Positions 41,666 through 50,565 of a stretch of 55,220 bases of DNA are shown piece by piece. Position numbers and translations under genes: made by a program. How positions within the stretch are numbered: the first letter of the stretch is position 1; each line of letters begins with the position of its first letter. The notes under the pieces were generated by a model. The model worked only from the letters and a program-made list of their open reading frames with translations, had not been told where the DNA came from and did no database searches. The DNA comes from Bradyrhizobium sp. BRP22 (GTDB lineage Bacteria > Pseudomonadota > Alphaproteobacteria > Rhizobiales > Xanthobacteraceae), in assembly GCF_020194175.1 (NCBI RefSeq), contig NZ_JADYVX010000047.1:1-55220 (forward strand), written 5' to 3'.

Positions 41666-41914
41666 TTTCGTCGTTGCGAGGAGCGAAAGCGACGAAGCAA
41701 TCCATCCTTCCGCCAGGGGCGACATGGATTGCTTCGCGGAGCCTGTCATCGGTCGCGCGTTCGCGCGACCCATTGGCTCGCAATGACCGCGGAGGCAATC
41801 TTTCTCCGTCATGCCCCGCGAAGGCGGGGCATCCAGTAGCTGGCGGCCCCTCGATTTAAGCGGTCGTCCGCCTTCGCGGACGATGACGGCCAGAGCCCCT
41901 GCTCGCCCTCGCGA
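41666..41914. repeat. Dispersed repeats between GPR and mlaD
   Basis: An imperfect inverted repeat at 41672-41787 starts GTTGCGAGGAGCGAAAGC and ends CTCGCAATGAC, related to 7547-7626. The next part at 41808-41885 starts CGTCATGCCCCGCGAAGG, related to 7366-7400. The whole gap from 41597 to 41914 contains no gene. Confidence 0.75.
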
Positions 41915-42796
41915 CTACTGCCGCCTTCGCTCTGGCCCCAGCGATCTCGGCGGGGGCGGCGGTTCGGATGCGTTGCTGTTGCTACTGCTGCTGCCGGCAC
42001 CGAACAACAGCCGGGTCGGGTTGCGGTCGAGGTTGTTCACGGCGCGGCTGATATCGCCGAGCGTCCTGCGGCCGTCGGCCATCAGTGCACCGGAGCGCTT
42101 GTCAAAATCTTCGGCGAGTTCGCGGATCGATTTCACCATCTGTGCCAGTTCGCCACCGCGCTCGCCGCCGGCGATGCTGTTGAGGCCGAGCATGAGGTTG
42201 TCGGCCTTGCCCATCACGCCGTCGACCCTCAACATCACGTTGTCGATCTTCTCGGAGTTGCGCGCGAGCGCCGCGGTGAAGGTTTCGAGATTGCGTAGCG
42301 AGTTCTTCACCGATTCCTGATTGTCGGCGACCAACCGGTTGACGTTCTGCAGCGTCGCACGGATCGCTTCGGTGACGTCCTGCAGCGCCCTCGGGTCGGC
42401 AGTCAGCACGGGGATGCCGTCCTCGTCGAGCGGCACCGGAGGGGCCGTCTCCTCGCCGCCCTTCAGCGAGATTGCGGCCACGCCGGTGAGCCCCTGGAAT
42501 TCGAGGCCGACCAGGGTGTCCTTGCGGATCGGCGCGTTGTTCTCGACCATCGCCAGCGCGATCACACGGCGCGGATTGTCGAGCTTGACCGAGATGACTT
42601 CCCCTATCCTGATACCATTGAAATTGACATTACCGCCGTTGCGCAGACCCGAGGCCGGGCCTTCGAAGACCACCCGCAAAGGGCTGCGCTGCTTGGTGGT
42701 GTGCAGGCTCTGGAACCAGAGCACAAAGCCGAACGCAGCCGCGATCACCGCCAGTGTAAAGGCGCCGATCAGGACATAGTTCGCCCGGGTTTCCAT
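41915..42796 (-). CDS. mlaD: MlaD-like MCE-domain lipid transport protein
   Basis: 293 residues: one N-terminal membrane helix (YVLIGAFTLAVIAAAFGFVL), an MCE domain (VVFEGPASGLRNGGNVNFNG, then IRIGEVISVKL and VGLEFQGLTGVAAISLKGG), and a long helical part to about residue 270 (VNRLVADNQESVKNSLRNL) before a Pro/Ser/Asn-rich tail. MlaD hexamers hold phospholipids on the outer face of the inner membrane. The helical tail is longer than in E. coli MlaD and may extend toward the outer membrane. It is the third gene of the mlaE-mlaF-mlaD unit. Confidence 0.92.
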   Translation of the reverse strand: METRANYVLIGAFTLAVIAAAFGFVLWFQSLHTTKQRSPLRVVFEGPASGLRNGGNVNFNGIRIGEVISVKLDNPRRVIALAMVENNAPIRKDTLVGLEFQGLTGVAAISLKGGEETAPPVPLDEDGIPVLTADPRALQDVTEAIRATLQNVNRLVADNQESVKNSLRNLETFTAALARNSEKIDNVMLRVDGVMGKADNLMLGLNSIAGGERGGELAQMVKSIRELAEDFDKRSGALMADGRRTLGDISRAVNNLDRNPTRLLFGAGSSSSNSNASEPPPPPRSLGPERRRQ

Positions 42797-42866
42797 CGAT
42801 TGCTCCAGCTACTCGTCCAAGCCCGGGCTCCGCCGCAGCGGAGCCGTCACCGATCCTTTTCCCTCG

Positions 42867-42914
42867 CGCATGATCTTGTCCGAAAGCCGGTTTTCACCTG
42901 TCACGATCATGCGC
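42867..42914. repeat. Hairpin repeat between mlaF and mlaD
   Basis: GCGCATGATC (42867-42876) and GATCATGCGC (42905-42914) pair around a centre with GAAAGCCGGTTTTCAC. The outer end overlaps the mlaF stop codon TAG (42914-42916, minus strand). Same family as 1101-1149. Confidence 0.8.
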
Positions 42915-43687
42915 TAGCCGATGACGGCGCGGGCCCGTTTGCCATGGAAATATTGCCGCAGCCAAGGGTGCTGTGAGGCCTGCATGTCGGCGATCGATCC
43001 TGCGGCAATGATCTTACCGTTCCCTAAAACGGCGATGCGGTCGCACGCGGTGTATAGGCTGTCGAGGTCGTGGGTTACCATGAAAACGGTCAACCCCAAA
43101 GTGCGCTGCAGGGTGCGCACCAGCTCGTCGAACTCGCCCGCGCCGATCGGGTCCAGGCCCGACGTCGGCTCGTCCAGGAATACCAGTTCGGGATCCAGCG
43201 CGAGCGCACGCGCCAGCGCCACGCGCTTGATCATGCCGCCGGAGAGTTCCGAAGGATAGCGGTCGGCGACCTCGGGTTTCAGCCCGACCATCACGAGTTT
43301 CGCCACCATGATCTCATCCAGCAGCCGCTGCGAGACTTTCAGATATTCGCGCACCGGGAACTGGATGTTCTGCCGCACGGTGAGCGAGGAGAACAGCGCG
43401 CCCTGCTGGAACAGGACGCCCCAGCGCCGTTCGACCCGGCGCCGTTCGCCGGCGCTGGCGGCGTCGAGGTCGACGCCGAACACCTCGATGCGTCCCGACA
43501 CTTTCGGCACCAGCCCGATGATGGTGCGCGTCAGCACCGACTTGCCGGCGCCGGAGGGCCCGACGAAGCCCAGGATCTCGCCGCGCTTCACATCGAGGTC
43601 GAGGCCGTCGAGCACGCGCGTTCTACCGAATTGCACCGTGATGTCGCGGACGCGGATGATGGCGTCGGAAATGGGCTGCACCTCCAT
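42914..43687 (-). CDS. mlaF: MlaF-like ABC transporter ATPase
   Basis: 257-residue ATPase of the Mla lipid transporter. Walker A GPSGAGKS (about residue 46), Q-loop in VLFQQGALFSSLTV, signature LSGGM, Walker B LVFLDEPTSGLDP and switch His in VMVTHDLDS-like FMVTHDLDS are all intact. ATG 43687 lies just after the mlaE stop, so translation is coupled; GTG 43693 would overlap it. C-terminal residues HPWLRQYFHGKRARAVIG match the MlaF tail that binds its partner subunit. Confidence 0.93.
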   Translation of the reverse strand: MEVQPISDAIIRVRDITVQFGRTRVLDGLDLDVKRGEILGFVGPSGAGKSVLTRTIIGLVPKVSGRIEVFGVDLDAASAGERRRVERRWGVLFQQGALFSSLTVRQNIQFPVREYLKVSQRLLDEIMVAKLVMVGLKPEVADRYPSELSGGMIKRVALARALALDPELVFLDEPTSGLDPIGAGEFDELVRTLQRTLGLTVFMVTHDLDSLYTACDRIAVLGNGKIIAAGSIADMQASQHPWLRQYFHGKRARAVIG

Positions 43688-43689
43688 GG

Positions 43690-44832
43690 TCACATCCCGA
43701 TCGACGCGAAGAAGATCGCGAACACGCCATCCATCACGATGACGAAGAAGATCCCCTTCACCACCGATGACGTGGTGTGCTGGCCGAGCGATTCCGCGCT
43801 GCCCTGCACTGCAAGCCCCTCGACGCAGGCGACGATGCCGATCACCGCCGCCATCACCGGCGCCTTGACCAGGCCGACGATGAAATGATCGATCGAGATG
43901 GCGTCGCGCAGCCGCAGCAGGAATGCTTCCGGATCGACGCCGCCATAGAGCCAGGCGACAAGTCCGCCGCCATAGAGCGCGGCCATTGCGCCGAGAAAGG
44001 CAAGGATCGGCAGCGCCAGCACCAGCGCCAGCATGCGCGGCAGCACCAGCACCTCGATCGGATCGAAGCCCATGGTGCGCAGCGCGTCGATCTCCTCGCG
44101 CATCTTCATCGAGCCCAGTTCAGCGGTGTAGGCGCTGCCCGAGCGGCCCGCGACCATGATCGCCACGAGCAGTACGCCGATCTCGCGCAGCACCAGCACG
44201 CCGAGCATGTCGACCACGAAGATGTCGGCGCCGAACCTGCGGAAGTGGAAGATGCCCTGCTGCGAGATGATGCAGCCGATCAGGAAGGTGATCAGCACGA
44301 CGATCGGCACCGCGCGCCAGCACACCTGCTCCAGATGGTGGATGGTCGAGGTCAGGCGGAATGAGCGCGGGCGGATCAAGACGTGCCCGCTCGCGGCAAG
44401 CACGGCGCCGAGCATGTCGACCAGTCCGATGATCGTGCCACCGATGCCGACCACCACCCGGCCGATCTGGTCGAGCATGGCGGTGAGCGAGACCGAACTG
44501 GTCTCGACCTCCGGCGCCTCCTTCACCCGCCGCACCTCGTCGACCAGGCTCGAATAATTCTCCGAGAGGCCTGCGATCATCGCTTCCGCGCCGCCATGGC
44601 TCAGGCTGCGCCTGAGGCGCTCGATCAGCCAGGCGCCGAAGGTGTCGAGCTTGGAGACCTGGGAGACGTCGATGAAGATGTCGGGACGGGTGCCGCGGAG
44701 TTTTTCGGCATCGGCTACCATGCGCTCCAGCACGGGAGCAAAACGGGCCGTCCACGGCCCCGCGGCGCACAGGGCAAGGCCTTCGCCTTGTGCTATCCGT
44801 TCCAGTGTCGGGTCGCCGTTCAAGATGCCCAC
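43690..44832 (-). CDS. mlaE: MlaE-like permease with N-terminal STAS domain
   Basis: 380 residues, about 110 longer than E. coli MlaE. Residues 1-110 form a STAS-type domain (IFIDVSQVSKLDTFGAWLIERL), which corresponds to the separate MlaB protein of enteric bacteria. Residues 130-380 form the permease with five or six membrane helices, including FRRFGADIFVVDMLGVLVLREIG, key part VVDMLGVLVLREIG, and MVAGRSGSAYTAELGSMK with the EExDALRTMG coupling region. The start GTG 44832 is not certain, since TTG 44823 has better ribosome site spacing. It is the first gene of the unit; no mlaC or mlaA is in the window. Confidence 0.9.
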   Translation of the reverse strand: MGILNGDPTLERIAQGEGLALCAAGPWTARFAPVLERMVADAEKLRGTRPDIFIDVSQVSKLDTFGAWLIERLRRSLSHGGAEAMIAGLSENYSSLVDEVRRVKEAPEVETSSVSLTAMLDQIGRVVVGIGGTIIGLVDMLGAVLAASGHVLIRPRSFRLTSTIHHLEQVCWRAVPIVVLITFLIGCIISQQGIFHFRRFGADIFVVDMLGVLVLREIGVLLVAIMVAGRSGSAYTAELGSMKMREEIDALRTMGFDPIEVLVLPRMLALVLALPILAFLGAMAALYGGGLVAWLYGGVDPEAFLLRLRDAISIDHFIVGLVKAPVMAAVIGIVACVEGLAVQGSAESLGQHTTSSVVKGIFFVIVMDGVFAIFFASIGM

Positions 44833-44960
44833 CCCAGGCTGGTTGGCTCGTTCGAAGGTTCAGAACTCGAACGCCGCATTGCCTTGTAGAATCTGGCGCT
44901 AACCAGCCATAGTTGGTAGCGCCCCGCAAGCGCACGGTCCAGAAATTGCGAGATTTTGAA

Positions 44961-45968
44961 ATGACTTCCAGCCGATCCGCGCCACCTGCGCAACAGCTTG
45001 CCGCTCTGGTCGAGCGCTGGCCGATCGCGGGCGCCTTTACCATCAGCCGGGGCGCCAAAACCGAGGCCGTTACCGTCGTCGCCGAGGTCAGCCAGGACGG
45101 GCTGACCGGCCGCGGCGAATGCGTGCCCTACCCGCGCTATGGTGAGACGCCCGAGGCGACGCTTGCGGCGCTTCAGGCGATGCAGGAGCCGCTTGGGGCC
45201 GGGATGGACCGCCATGCCCTGCAGGCGCAAATGCCGCCAGGTGCCGCCCGTAACGCGCTGGATTGCGCGCTGTGGGACCTCGAGGCCAAGCTCGCCGGTC
45301 GCCGGATCTGGAACCTGCTTGGGCGGAGCACCCCAGCCGCCTGCACCACGGCCTACACGATCTCGCTGGGCACGCCGGAGGCGATGGCGGAGGCCACCGC
45401 CAGGGCCGCGCATCGGCCGCTGCTCAAGATCAAGCTCGGCGGCGACGGCGATGGCGAGCGTATCCAGGCGGTACGCAGGGCGGCGCCGAACGCTGAGCTG
45501 ATCGTCGACGCCAACGAGGCCTGGACGGCAGACAACCTTGCGGCAAACCTTGCCGCCTGCGCCGATGCCGGCGTCACGCTGGTGGAGCAACCGCTGCCGG
45601 CCGGCAACGACGCGGCGCTGGCAGAGATCAAGCGGCCGCTTGCGGTCTGCGCCGACGAAAGCGTGCACGCACGCGCTTCACTGGAGGGACTTCGCGACCG
45701 CTACGACGCGGTCAACATCAAGCTCGACAAGACCGGCGGCCTGACCGAAGCCTTAGCGATGGCGGACGCTGCGCAGGCGCTCGGCTTCGACATCATGGTC
45801 GGCTGCATGGTCGCGACCTCGCTCGCCATGGCGCCGGCGATGCTGCTGGCGCCGCAGGCGCGCTTCGTCGATCTCGATGGTCCGCTGCTGCTGGCGCGCG
45901 ACCGCGACCACGGGCTGCGTTACGACGGCAGCCTCATCTATCCGCCGGAGGCCGCGCTCTGGGGATGA
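44961..45968 (+). CDS. dgcA: Dipeptide epimerase / N-acetyl-Glu racemase-type enolase-superfamily enzyme
   Basis: 335 residues of the enolase superfamily. Catalytic elements in order: LLKIKLGGDGD with the KxK base, IVDANEAW (metal Asp), LVEQPLPAGND (Glu), AVCADESVH (Asp) and VNIKLDKTGG with the second Lys. This set is that of L-Ala-D/L-Glu epimerases and the related DgcA of rhizobia and marine bacteria, which epimerises D-Glu derivatives. The partner dgcN is not in the window. ATG 44961 is used. The 3' end overlaps the convergent MFS gene by 31 bases. Confidence 0.85.
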   Translation: MTSSRSAPPAQQLAALVERWPIAGAFTISRGAKTEAVTVVAEVSQDGLTGRGECVPYPRYGETPEATLAALQAMQEPLGAGMDRHALQAQMPPGAARNALDCALWDLEAKLAGRRIWNLLGRSTPAACTTAYTISLGTPEAMAEATARAAHRPLLKIKLGGDGDGERIQAVRRAAPNAELIVDANEAWTADNLAANLAACADAGVTLVEQPLPAGNDAALAEIKRPLAVCADESVHARASLEGLRDRYDAVNIKLDKTGGLTEALAMADAAQALGFDIMVGCMVATSLAMAPAMLLAPQARFVDLDGPLLLARDRDHGLRYDGSLIYPPEAALWG

Positions 45969-47134
45969 TGGAGGTAGTGCCGGGCCGACCACATGATGAG
46001 CGCCCCTGACGCCGCCATTGCGGCCATCAGGTAGTAGACGCCCTGACCGTAGCGCGCATAGACCAGACCGCACAGAATCGACGTGCCGCTCGAGACGATG
46101 CCGGCGCAGGCGGCGAGATAGCCCTGCCCGCGCGCCATCACGTGTCCGGGCACCTGATGCACCAAGAGCCCCATGATGCCGACCTGAGTCAGGCCGAACG
46201 TCAACCCATGCGTGAGCTGCACGATCGCGAGGATCGAAAGCGGCGGCTCCAGCGCGGTGATGACCCAGCGCGCGACCGCAACCACCGCGCCGATCACGAC
46301 CAGCATCGCCGAGGGCAGCGTGAAGCGCGGCGACACCGCAAACAGCACGATTTCCGCGAGCACGCCGAGCGACCACAACGCGGCAATGGTGAGTCCGCCG
46401 AGCCCGGCCTGCTTCCAGGCAATGGATGCAAAGATGTAGTAGGCGACGTGACTGCCCTGGATCAGGGCGGACGTCGCGATGATCGCGAGGAAGCCGCGAT
46501 CGCGCAGCAGCGTGCCGCCGCCGCGTTGCGCGGTCTCCGGCCTCTTTGCGACTTCAAGCGGCCGCAGGCGGAGGCTTACGAGCGCGCTGACGCCGGCCAC
46601 CGCGGCGATGATCCAGATCAGGTATTCCGCCGCGACCGTATCGACCAGCAATCCGCACAAGAGCGCGCCGACCACGAAGGCGGCCGAGCCCCATAGCCGC
46701 AGCGGCCCATAATTCAGTCCGTAATGCGTCACGGCGCGTAAAGCATAGGCGTCGGTGAGCGGCCCCGTCGGCGTCCACAGGCAGCAGGTGACGACGAAGA
46801 CCAGGAACACCGGCAACGCCTGGTGCTGGGTGCCGACCAGGGCAAATCCGAGCGCGGTCGCCGCTGCCGTGATCATGATGGCGCCGCGCAGCATCTGCCG
46901 CCGCTCGGCTAGCCCCGTGATCAGCGGCAGCACGGTGAAGCGGGTTACCGCGGGCACCGCCGTGATGATGCCGATCCAGGACGCCTCGATCCCGACCGCC
47001 TTCAGCCAGACCGGGAAGAACGGCAAATAAGTGCCGAGCATCCCATACATGGTGCCGTAAAAACCGCCAAGACGGCTTGCGAATCGCTTAGCCTCCGCTT
47101 GCGCCGCTGCAGGAATTTGTGATTCGGAAGCCAT
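45938..47134 (-). CDS. MFS transporter, HcaT/LacY-like subgroup
   Basis: 398 residues with about 12 membrane helices. RLGGFYGTMYGMLGTYLPFFPVWL, key part GTYLPFFPVWL, is the N-terminal signature of the MFS_1-like group with HcaT. GLNYGPLRLWGSAAFVVGAL is the second signature around the first cytosolic loops. VARWVITALEPPLSILAIVQLTHG and FGLTQVGIMG match helix 8 to 10 pattern. Substrate could be an aromatic acid or a nucleoside. Its last 10 codons overlap the dgcA gene end. The start ATG 47134 has a weak ribosome site. Confidence 0.85.
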   Translation of the reverse strand: MASESQIPAAAQAEAKRFASRLGGFYGTMYGMLGTYLPFFPVWLKAVGIEASWIGIITAVPAVTRFTVLPLITGLAERRQMLRGAIMITAAATALGFALVGTQHQALPVFLVFVVTCCLWTPTGPLTDAYALRAVTHYGLNYGPLRLWGSAAFVVGALLCGLLVDTVAAEYLIWIIAAVAGVSALVSLRLRPLEVAKRPETAQRGGGTLLRDRGFLAIIATSALIQGSHVAYYIFASIAWKQAGLGGLTIAALWSLGVLAEIVLFAVSPRFTLPSAMLVVIGAVVAVARWVITALEPPLSILAIVQLTHGLTFGLTQVGIMGLLVHQVPGHVMARGQGYLAACAGIVSSGTSILCGLVYARYGQGVYYLMAAMAASGALIMWSARHYLHHPQSAASGG

Positions 47135-47209
47135 CAGTCCGATTGCGATTCGCGTGATATCGTGGTGTTCGTTATCGCAGCGCGGCGCAATTTGCGCGAC
47201 GAGATTTGC

Positions 47210-48385
47210 ATGGCCAACGAAGCATTCGCCCTTTCGCCGATCACAGCCCGCCCGGTGCAGCCGGGAGAGGAGGATTACCACGCGATCAGCGAAGCCTTCA
47301 TGGAGACGGCGCGCGGTCGCTGGTTTCTCACCGAATATGCCAAGCGCAACCGCAACGCCGACACCCGCCTGGTGCTGGATGCGGTGGCCCGGCTCGAGGA
47401 GAGCCTTGCGCAGAAGCAGGCGGTCGAGCCGCCCGATCAGGGGCCGGCAGTCGCCGAGGCCATCGCTGCGATCCGCGACGCGGTGGAGGCTGCACAGGCG
47501 TCTGCAGCCGAAGCGCTCGACAGCCTGGCGCTGGAGCAGAAACTCGCCCCGGTGCGCAAGGGCGCGAGGGTGATCCGCGAGATCGCGTGGCGGCTGCGCG
47601 AGATCGGCAATGACGGGCGGATCTGCGACCTCATCGATTCGCAGGTGGTCGCGATCGAGAACGGCGCCGCGCAGATTTCGTCCGAGGAGGCGAAGGCCGC
47701 GCTGGACGCCGCCTTTGCCCCGATCGTGCAACGCCTCGCCCAGTTCTCCGAAGCCGATGAGGCGGCCGCGCCGAGCGCCGAAGCACGGGTGACGCCCTCG
47801 CCCGCTCCAGAGAATCCTGCGGAGGAGCGTTCCCTTCACACGGGAGAGGTCGAAGCTCCAGTGGAGGCGCCAGCCGCCATGGAGACGGTCGCGCCTCCGG
47901 AGCCCGAAGCCGCTGATGAGACCATCACCGCGGATGCGGAAGTCGCGCTCGCGGCCGCCGAAGTGGCGCTGGCGCAGGCCGAAGCCATCGAGCTTGCTCG
48001 CGTCACCGAGGAGGCTGCGGCCGACGCCCATGACGAGGCCGTGCTCGACATGATCGCGATGGAGATGGGCGCGCCCGATCCGTTCGAGGTTGTTGAGGAC
48101 GCCATTGCAACGAACGTCCAAGAACCAACGGCCGAGCTGCAAGCGCCGGCCGGGCCCGAGATCGTCCCGCAAGCGCCCGAACTCGCCGCGGCGCTGCCGG
48201 AACCGGAGCCCGAGCTTCCGCCCGAGCCCACCTTCGCCGCGCCGCTGGAGGCTCCGGTCGAAATCTCGCTCGGCTCCACCATCATTGCGAGCGGCATCGT
48301 CAAGAAGCCCGCCACGGCCGCCAACGACCCGCTGGCGCCGATCCGCCGCATGAGTCAGGCCGAGAAGATCGCATTCTTCTCCTAG
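47210..48385 (+). CDS. Hypothetical Ala/Glu/Pro-rich protein
   Basis: 391 residues, cytoplasmic, no membrane part. The N-terminal 60 residues are conserved in type: DYHAISEAFMETARGRWFLTEY and AKRNRNADTRLVLDAVARLE form helices. Residues 70-190 are helical with coiled coil (VAEAIAAIRDAVEAAQASAAEALDS, key part IRDAVEAAQASAAEALDS) and DGRICDLIDSQV. The next 180 residues are low complexity with Glu, Ala and Pro, and the end is RRMSQAEKIAFFS. I recall similar unnamed proteins in Rhizobiales. No function can be given. It is divergent from the MFS gene with 75 bases between. Confidence 0.75.
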   Translation: MANEAFALSPITARPVQPGEEDYHAISEAFMETARGRWFLTEYAKRNRNADTRLVLDAVARLEESLAQKQAVEPPDQGPAVAEAIAAIRDAVEAAQASAAEALDSLALEQKLAPVRKGARVIREIAWRLREIGNDGRICDLIDSQVVAIENGAAQISSEEAKAALDAAFAPIVQRLAQFSEADEAAAPSAEARVTPSPAPENPAEERSLHTGEVEAPVEAPAAMETVAPPEPEAADETITADAEVALAAAEVALAQAEAIELARVTEEAAADAHDEAVLDMIAMEMGAPDPFEVVEDAIATNVQEPTAELQAPAGPEIVPQAPELAAALPEPEPELPPEPTFAAPLEAPVEISLGSTIIASGIVKKPATAANDPLAPIRRMSQAEKIAFFS

Positions 48386-48587
48386 ACGCGAGTGCCGCCG
48401 CAACGCGAGGAGACTCGCGCGTGGCGGCCGATGCCTCGTTGCAAGACCTGTGATAAACTGGCCAGCACAGACATGCGCGGCCGTCGGCATCCATGCACTC
48501 CGTGCCAACTGCGCATCGTCCCTCTGACGCAGAAGCGACGCACGCGAAGTCCATCCTGGCAGCAGGTGCAAGCGACGGACTCATCTC

Positions 48588-50357
48588 ATGACGCGGTCGA
48601 CATCGGCGGACGAACCTTCGAGCATTCAGGGCCGCCTGCTGCTTGATCCGCGCCACGGCGACGTCGAGGACGATGCCGCCAGCCCCGGACAGCGTTCGCT
48701 GCTCGCGATCGCCGGCAGTCTGCTCGTCGAGATCAGCCTGCCGAAGCTCCTGTTCGCGTGGACGACGTTGCTCTTGTTGCCGGCCGTGCTGCTCGGCCTC
48801 GCGCCGCTGCTGGCTTCGGCCTGGCTTTCGATCCTGTCCGAACAGATCCTGGTCCTGACGGAAATCGGCGCGGCATTGATGCTGATCGCGATCGTCGCGG
48901 TGGGATGGTTCGGCTGGCGGCCGCTGCTGCGGATCGCCGAGACCAGTTTCTGGTCGCTCAACGCGCTCGCGGTACAGCCGAGCTATGCGTTCTGCCGCGA
49001 GGCACTGCGGCATCTGACGGAACGAATCTGGCCGAACAGCCTGACGGCCGCTTTGCGCATGCGACTGCGGCGTGCGTGTTCGCTCGGTGCCGGCATCCTG
49101 TTGAGCGCAGGCGCGGCATTGATCGCGATCCTGGTCTGGCCGGCCTCGCAATGGACTGCCGGCCTGATCGATCTGGCCATGGATCATCATCTCGTGATGA
49201 CGACGCTGGCCAACGCCATCGTGCTCGTGTCCTGCTATCTCGCCGCTGCATCATTGGCCTGGGGTTTTGCCGATGCCAGCATGGATCAGCCGGCCGATCT
49301 TGCCGCGTTCGACGTCCCTCGATCCGATGCCCGCATCTGGCGCGTCGCGCATCTGTCGGATCTCCATGTCGTCGGCGAGCGATATGGCTTCCGCATCGAA
49401 TGCGGGCGCGCCGGCCCGCGCGGCAATGAACGCCTCGCCGCCGTGCTCGCTCGTCTCGCCGCCATTCATGCGGCCGATCCGCTGGATCACGTGCTTGTCA
49501 GCGGCGACATGACGGACGCCGGGCGCGCCAGCGAATGGGCCGAGTTCCTCGAGGCATTGTCAGAGCACCCTGAGCTTGCCGCGCGGACGATCGTGCTGCC
49601 GGGCAATCATGACGTGAACATCGTCGACCGGGCCAACCCCGCCCGGCTCGACTTGCCGTTCAGCCCCGGCAAGCGGCTGAGGCAAATGCGGACGCTGTCG
49701 GCGATATCAGCCATTCAGGGCGATCGGGTGAGCCTCGTCGACAAGTCAGGGAAAGTCGCAGCCAATCTGGACGATCAGCTCGCGCCGCATCGCGAGCGGA
49801 TCATCGCATTCGCGGAACGCGGCGGCCTGCGTCGGAGCGCCGGGCTTCGCCGGCTGTACGAGGACCAGTTCCCGATGATCCTGCCTCCAGAGCAGGAAGA
49901 GGGTCTCGGAATAGCCATCCTCGACTCCAATGCCGAAACCCACTTCTCATTCACCAATGCGCTCGGTCTGGTCTCCATCGAACAGGTGCGGCGGCTGGAG
50001 GCGGCCATGGGCTATTTTCCCAGAGCACGCTGGATCATCGCGCTGCACCACCACGTCGTGGAATATCCGATGCCGACGAAGAGGTTCTCCGAGCGCATTG
50101 GGACGGCATTGATCAATGGAAGCTGGTTCATCCGCAGACTGCAAGCCTTTGCCGATCGCGCCGTGGTGATGCACGGTCACCGCCACATCGATTGGATCGG
50201 TGCATGCGGCGCGTTGAGGATCGTTTCCGCCCCCTCGCCGGTGATGAACGCCGCCGATGATGCGCCGAGCTATTTCTACATCCACCGGCTGGTAAGCGGT
50301 CAGGACGGAAGGCTTTGTCTTGCCGAGCCTGAAAAGGTGGAAATTGCGGGCAGCTAG
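48588..50357 (+). CDS. Membrane-anchored metallophosphoesterase
   Basis: 589 residues. Four hydrophobic segments in the first 230 residues (LLFAWTTLLLLPAVLLGLAP, ALMLIAIVAVGWFGW, LGAGILLSAGAALIAILVWP, ANAIVLVSCYLAAASLAW) are followed by a calcineurin-like domain. All five metal motifs are present: SDLHV, SGDMTD, PGNHDV, LHHHVVEY and HGHRHID. So it should be a two-metal phosphatase facing the cytoplasm or periplasm; the substrate is unknown. The stop TAG is followed at once by a composite dispersed repeat. Confidence 0.82.
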   Translation: MTRSTSADEPSSIQGRLLLDPRHGDVEDDAASPGQRSLLAIAGSLLVEISLPKLLFAWTTLLLLPAVLLGLAPLLASAWLSILSEQILVLTEIGAALMLIAIVAVGWFGWRPLLRIAETSFWSLNALAVQPSYAFCREALRHLTERIWPNSLTAALRMRLRRACSLGAGILLSAGAALIAILVWPASQWTAGLIDLAMDHHLVMTTLANAIVLVSCYLAAASLAWGFADASMDQPADLAAFDVPRSDARIWRVAHLSDLHVVGERYGFRIECGRAGPRGNERLAAVLARLAAIHAADPLDHVLVSGDMTDAGRASEWAEFLEALSEHPELAARTIVLPGNHDVNIVDRANPARLDLPFSPGKRLRQMRTLSAISAIQGDRVSLVDKSGKVAANLDDQLAPHRERIIAFAERGGLRRSAGLRRLYEDQFPMILPPEQEEGLGIAILDSNAETHFSFTNALGLVSIEQVRRLEAAMGYFPRARWIIALHHHVVEYPMPTKRFSERIGTALINGSWFIRRLQAFADRAVVMHGHRHIDWIGACGALRIVSAPSPVMNAADDAPSYFYIHRLVSGQDGRLCLAEPEKVEIAGS

Positions 50358-50458
50358 GGCGTGATGACTTTTCTTCGAATCGTCATCCCGCTCTAGCTCC
50401 CTGTTTGAGCATGATCTTTTCGGAAAACCGGTCTCCACTTTTCCGGATCATGCTCTAG
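50355..50458. repeat. Composite ~100-bp dispersed repeat, second copy
   Basis: Begins in the TAG stop of the phosphoesterase gene and is nearly identical to 21813-21914, including a GATGAC...GTCATC hairpin and a GAGCATGATC/GATCATGCTC hairpin (50406-50456). Confidence 0.85.
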
Positions 50459-50464
50459 GTTAGA

Positions 50465-50565
50465 GTGTTTTCGAGCGAAGTGGACACCGGTTCGCGTGAA
50501 GAAAACGCGTCAAAACAAGAATCTAGAGCTTCGGTTCTGATTCAATCAGAACCGAAAATGCTCTA
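50465..50565. repeat. Two further dispersed repeats upstream of the PerM-like gene end
   Basis: 50465-50526 is a copy of the GAAGTGGACACCGGTTCGCG family. 50526-50565 is an inverted repeat (CTTCGGTTCTGATT with AATCAGAACCGAA) that runs into the TAG stop codon of the PerM-like gene on the minus strand. Confidence 0.8.

Noticed and set aside
47135..48571. N-terminal extension of the MFS gene to 48571
   Set aside because: The extension lies antisense to the hypothetical gene at 47210 and is not membrane-like; the transporter starts at 47134.
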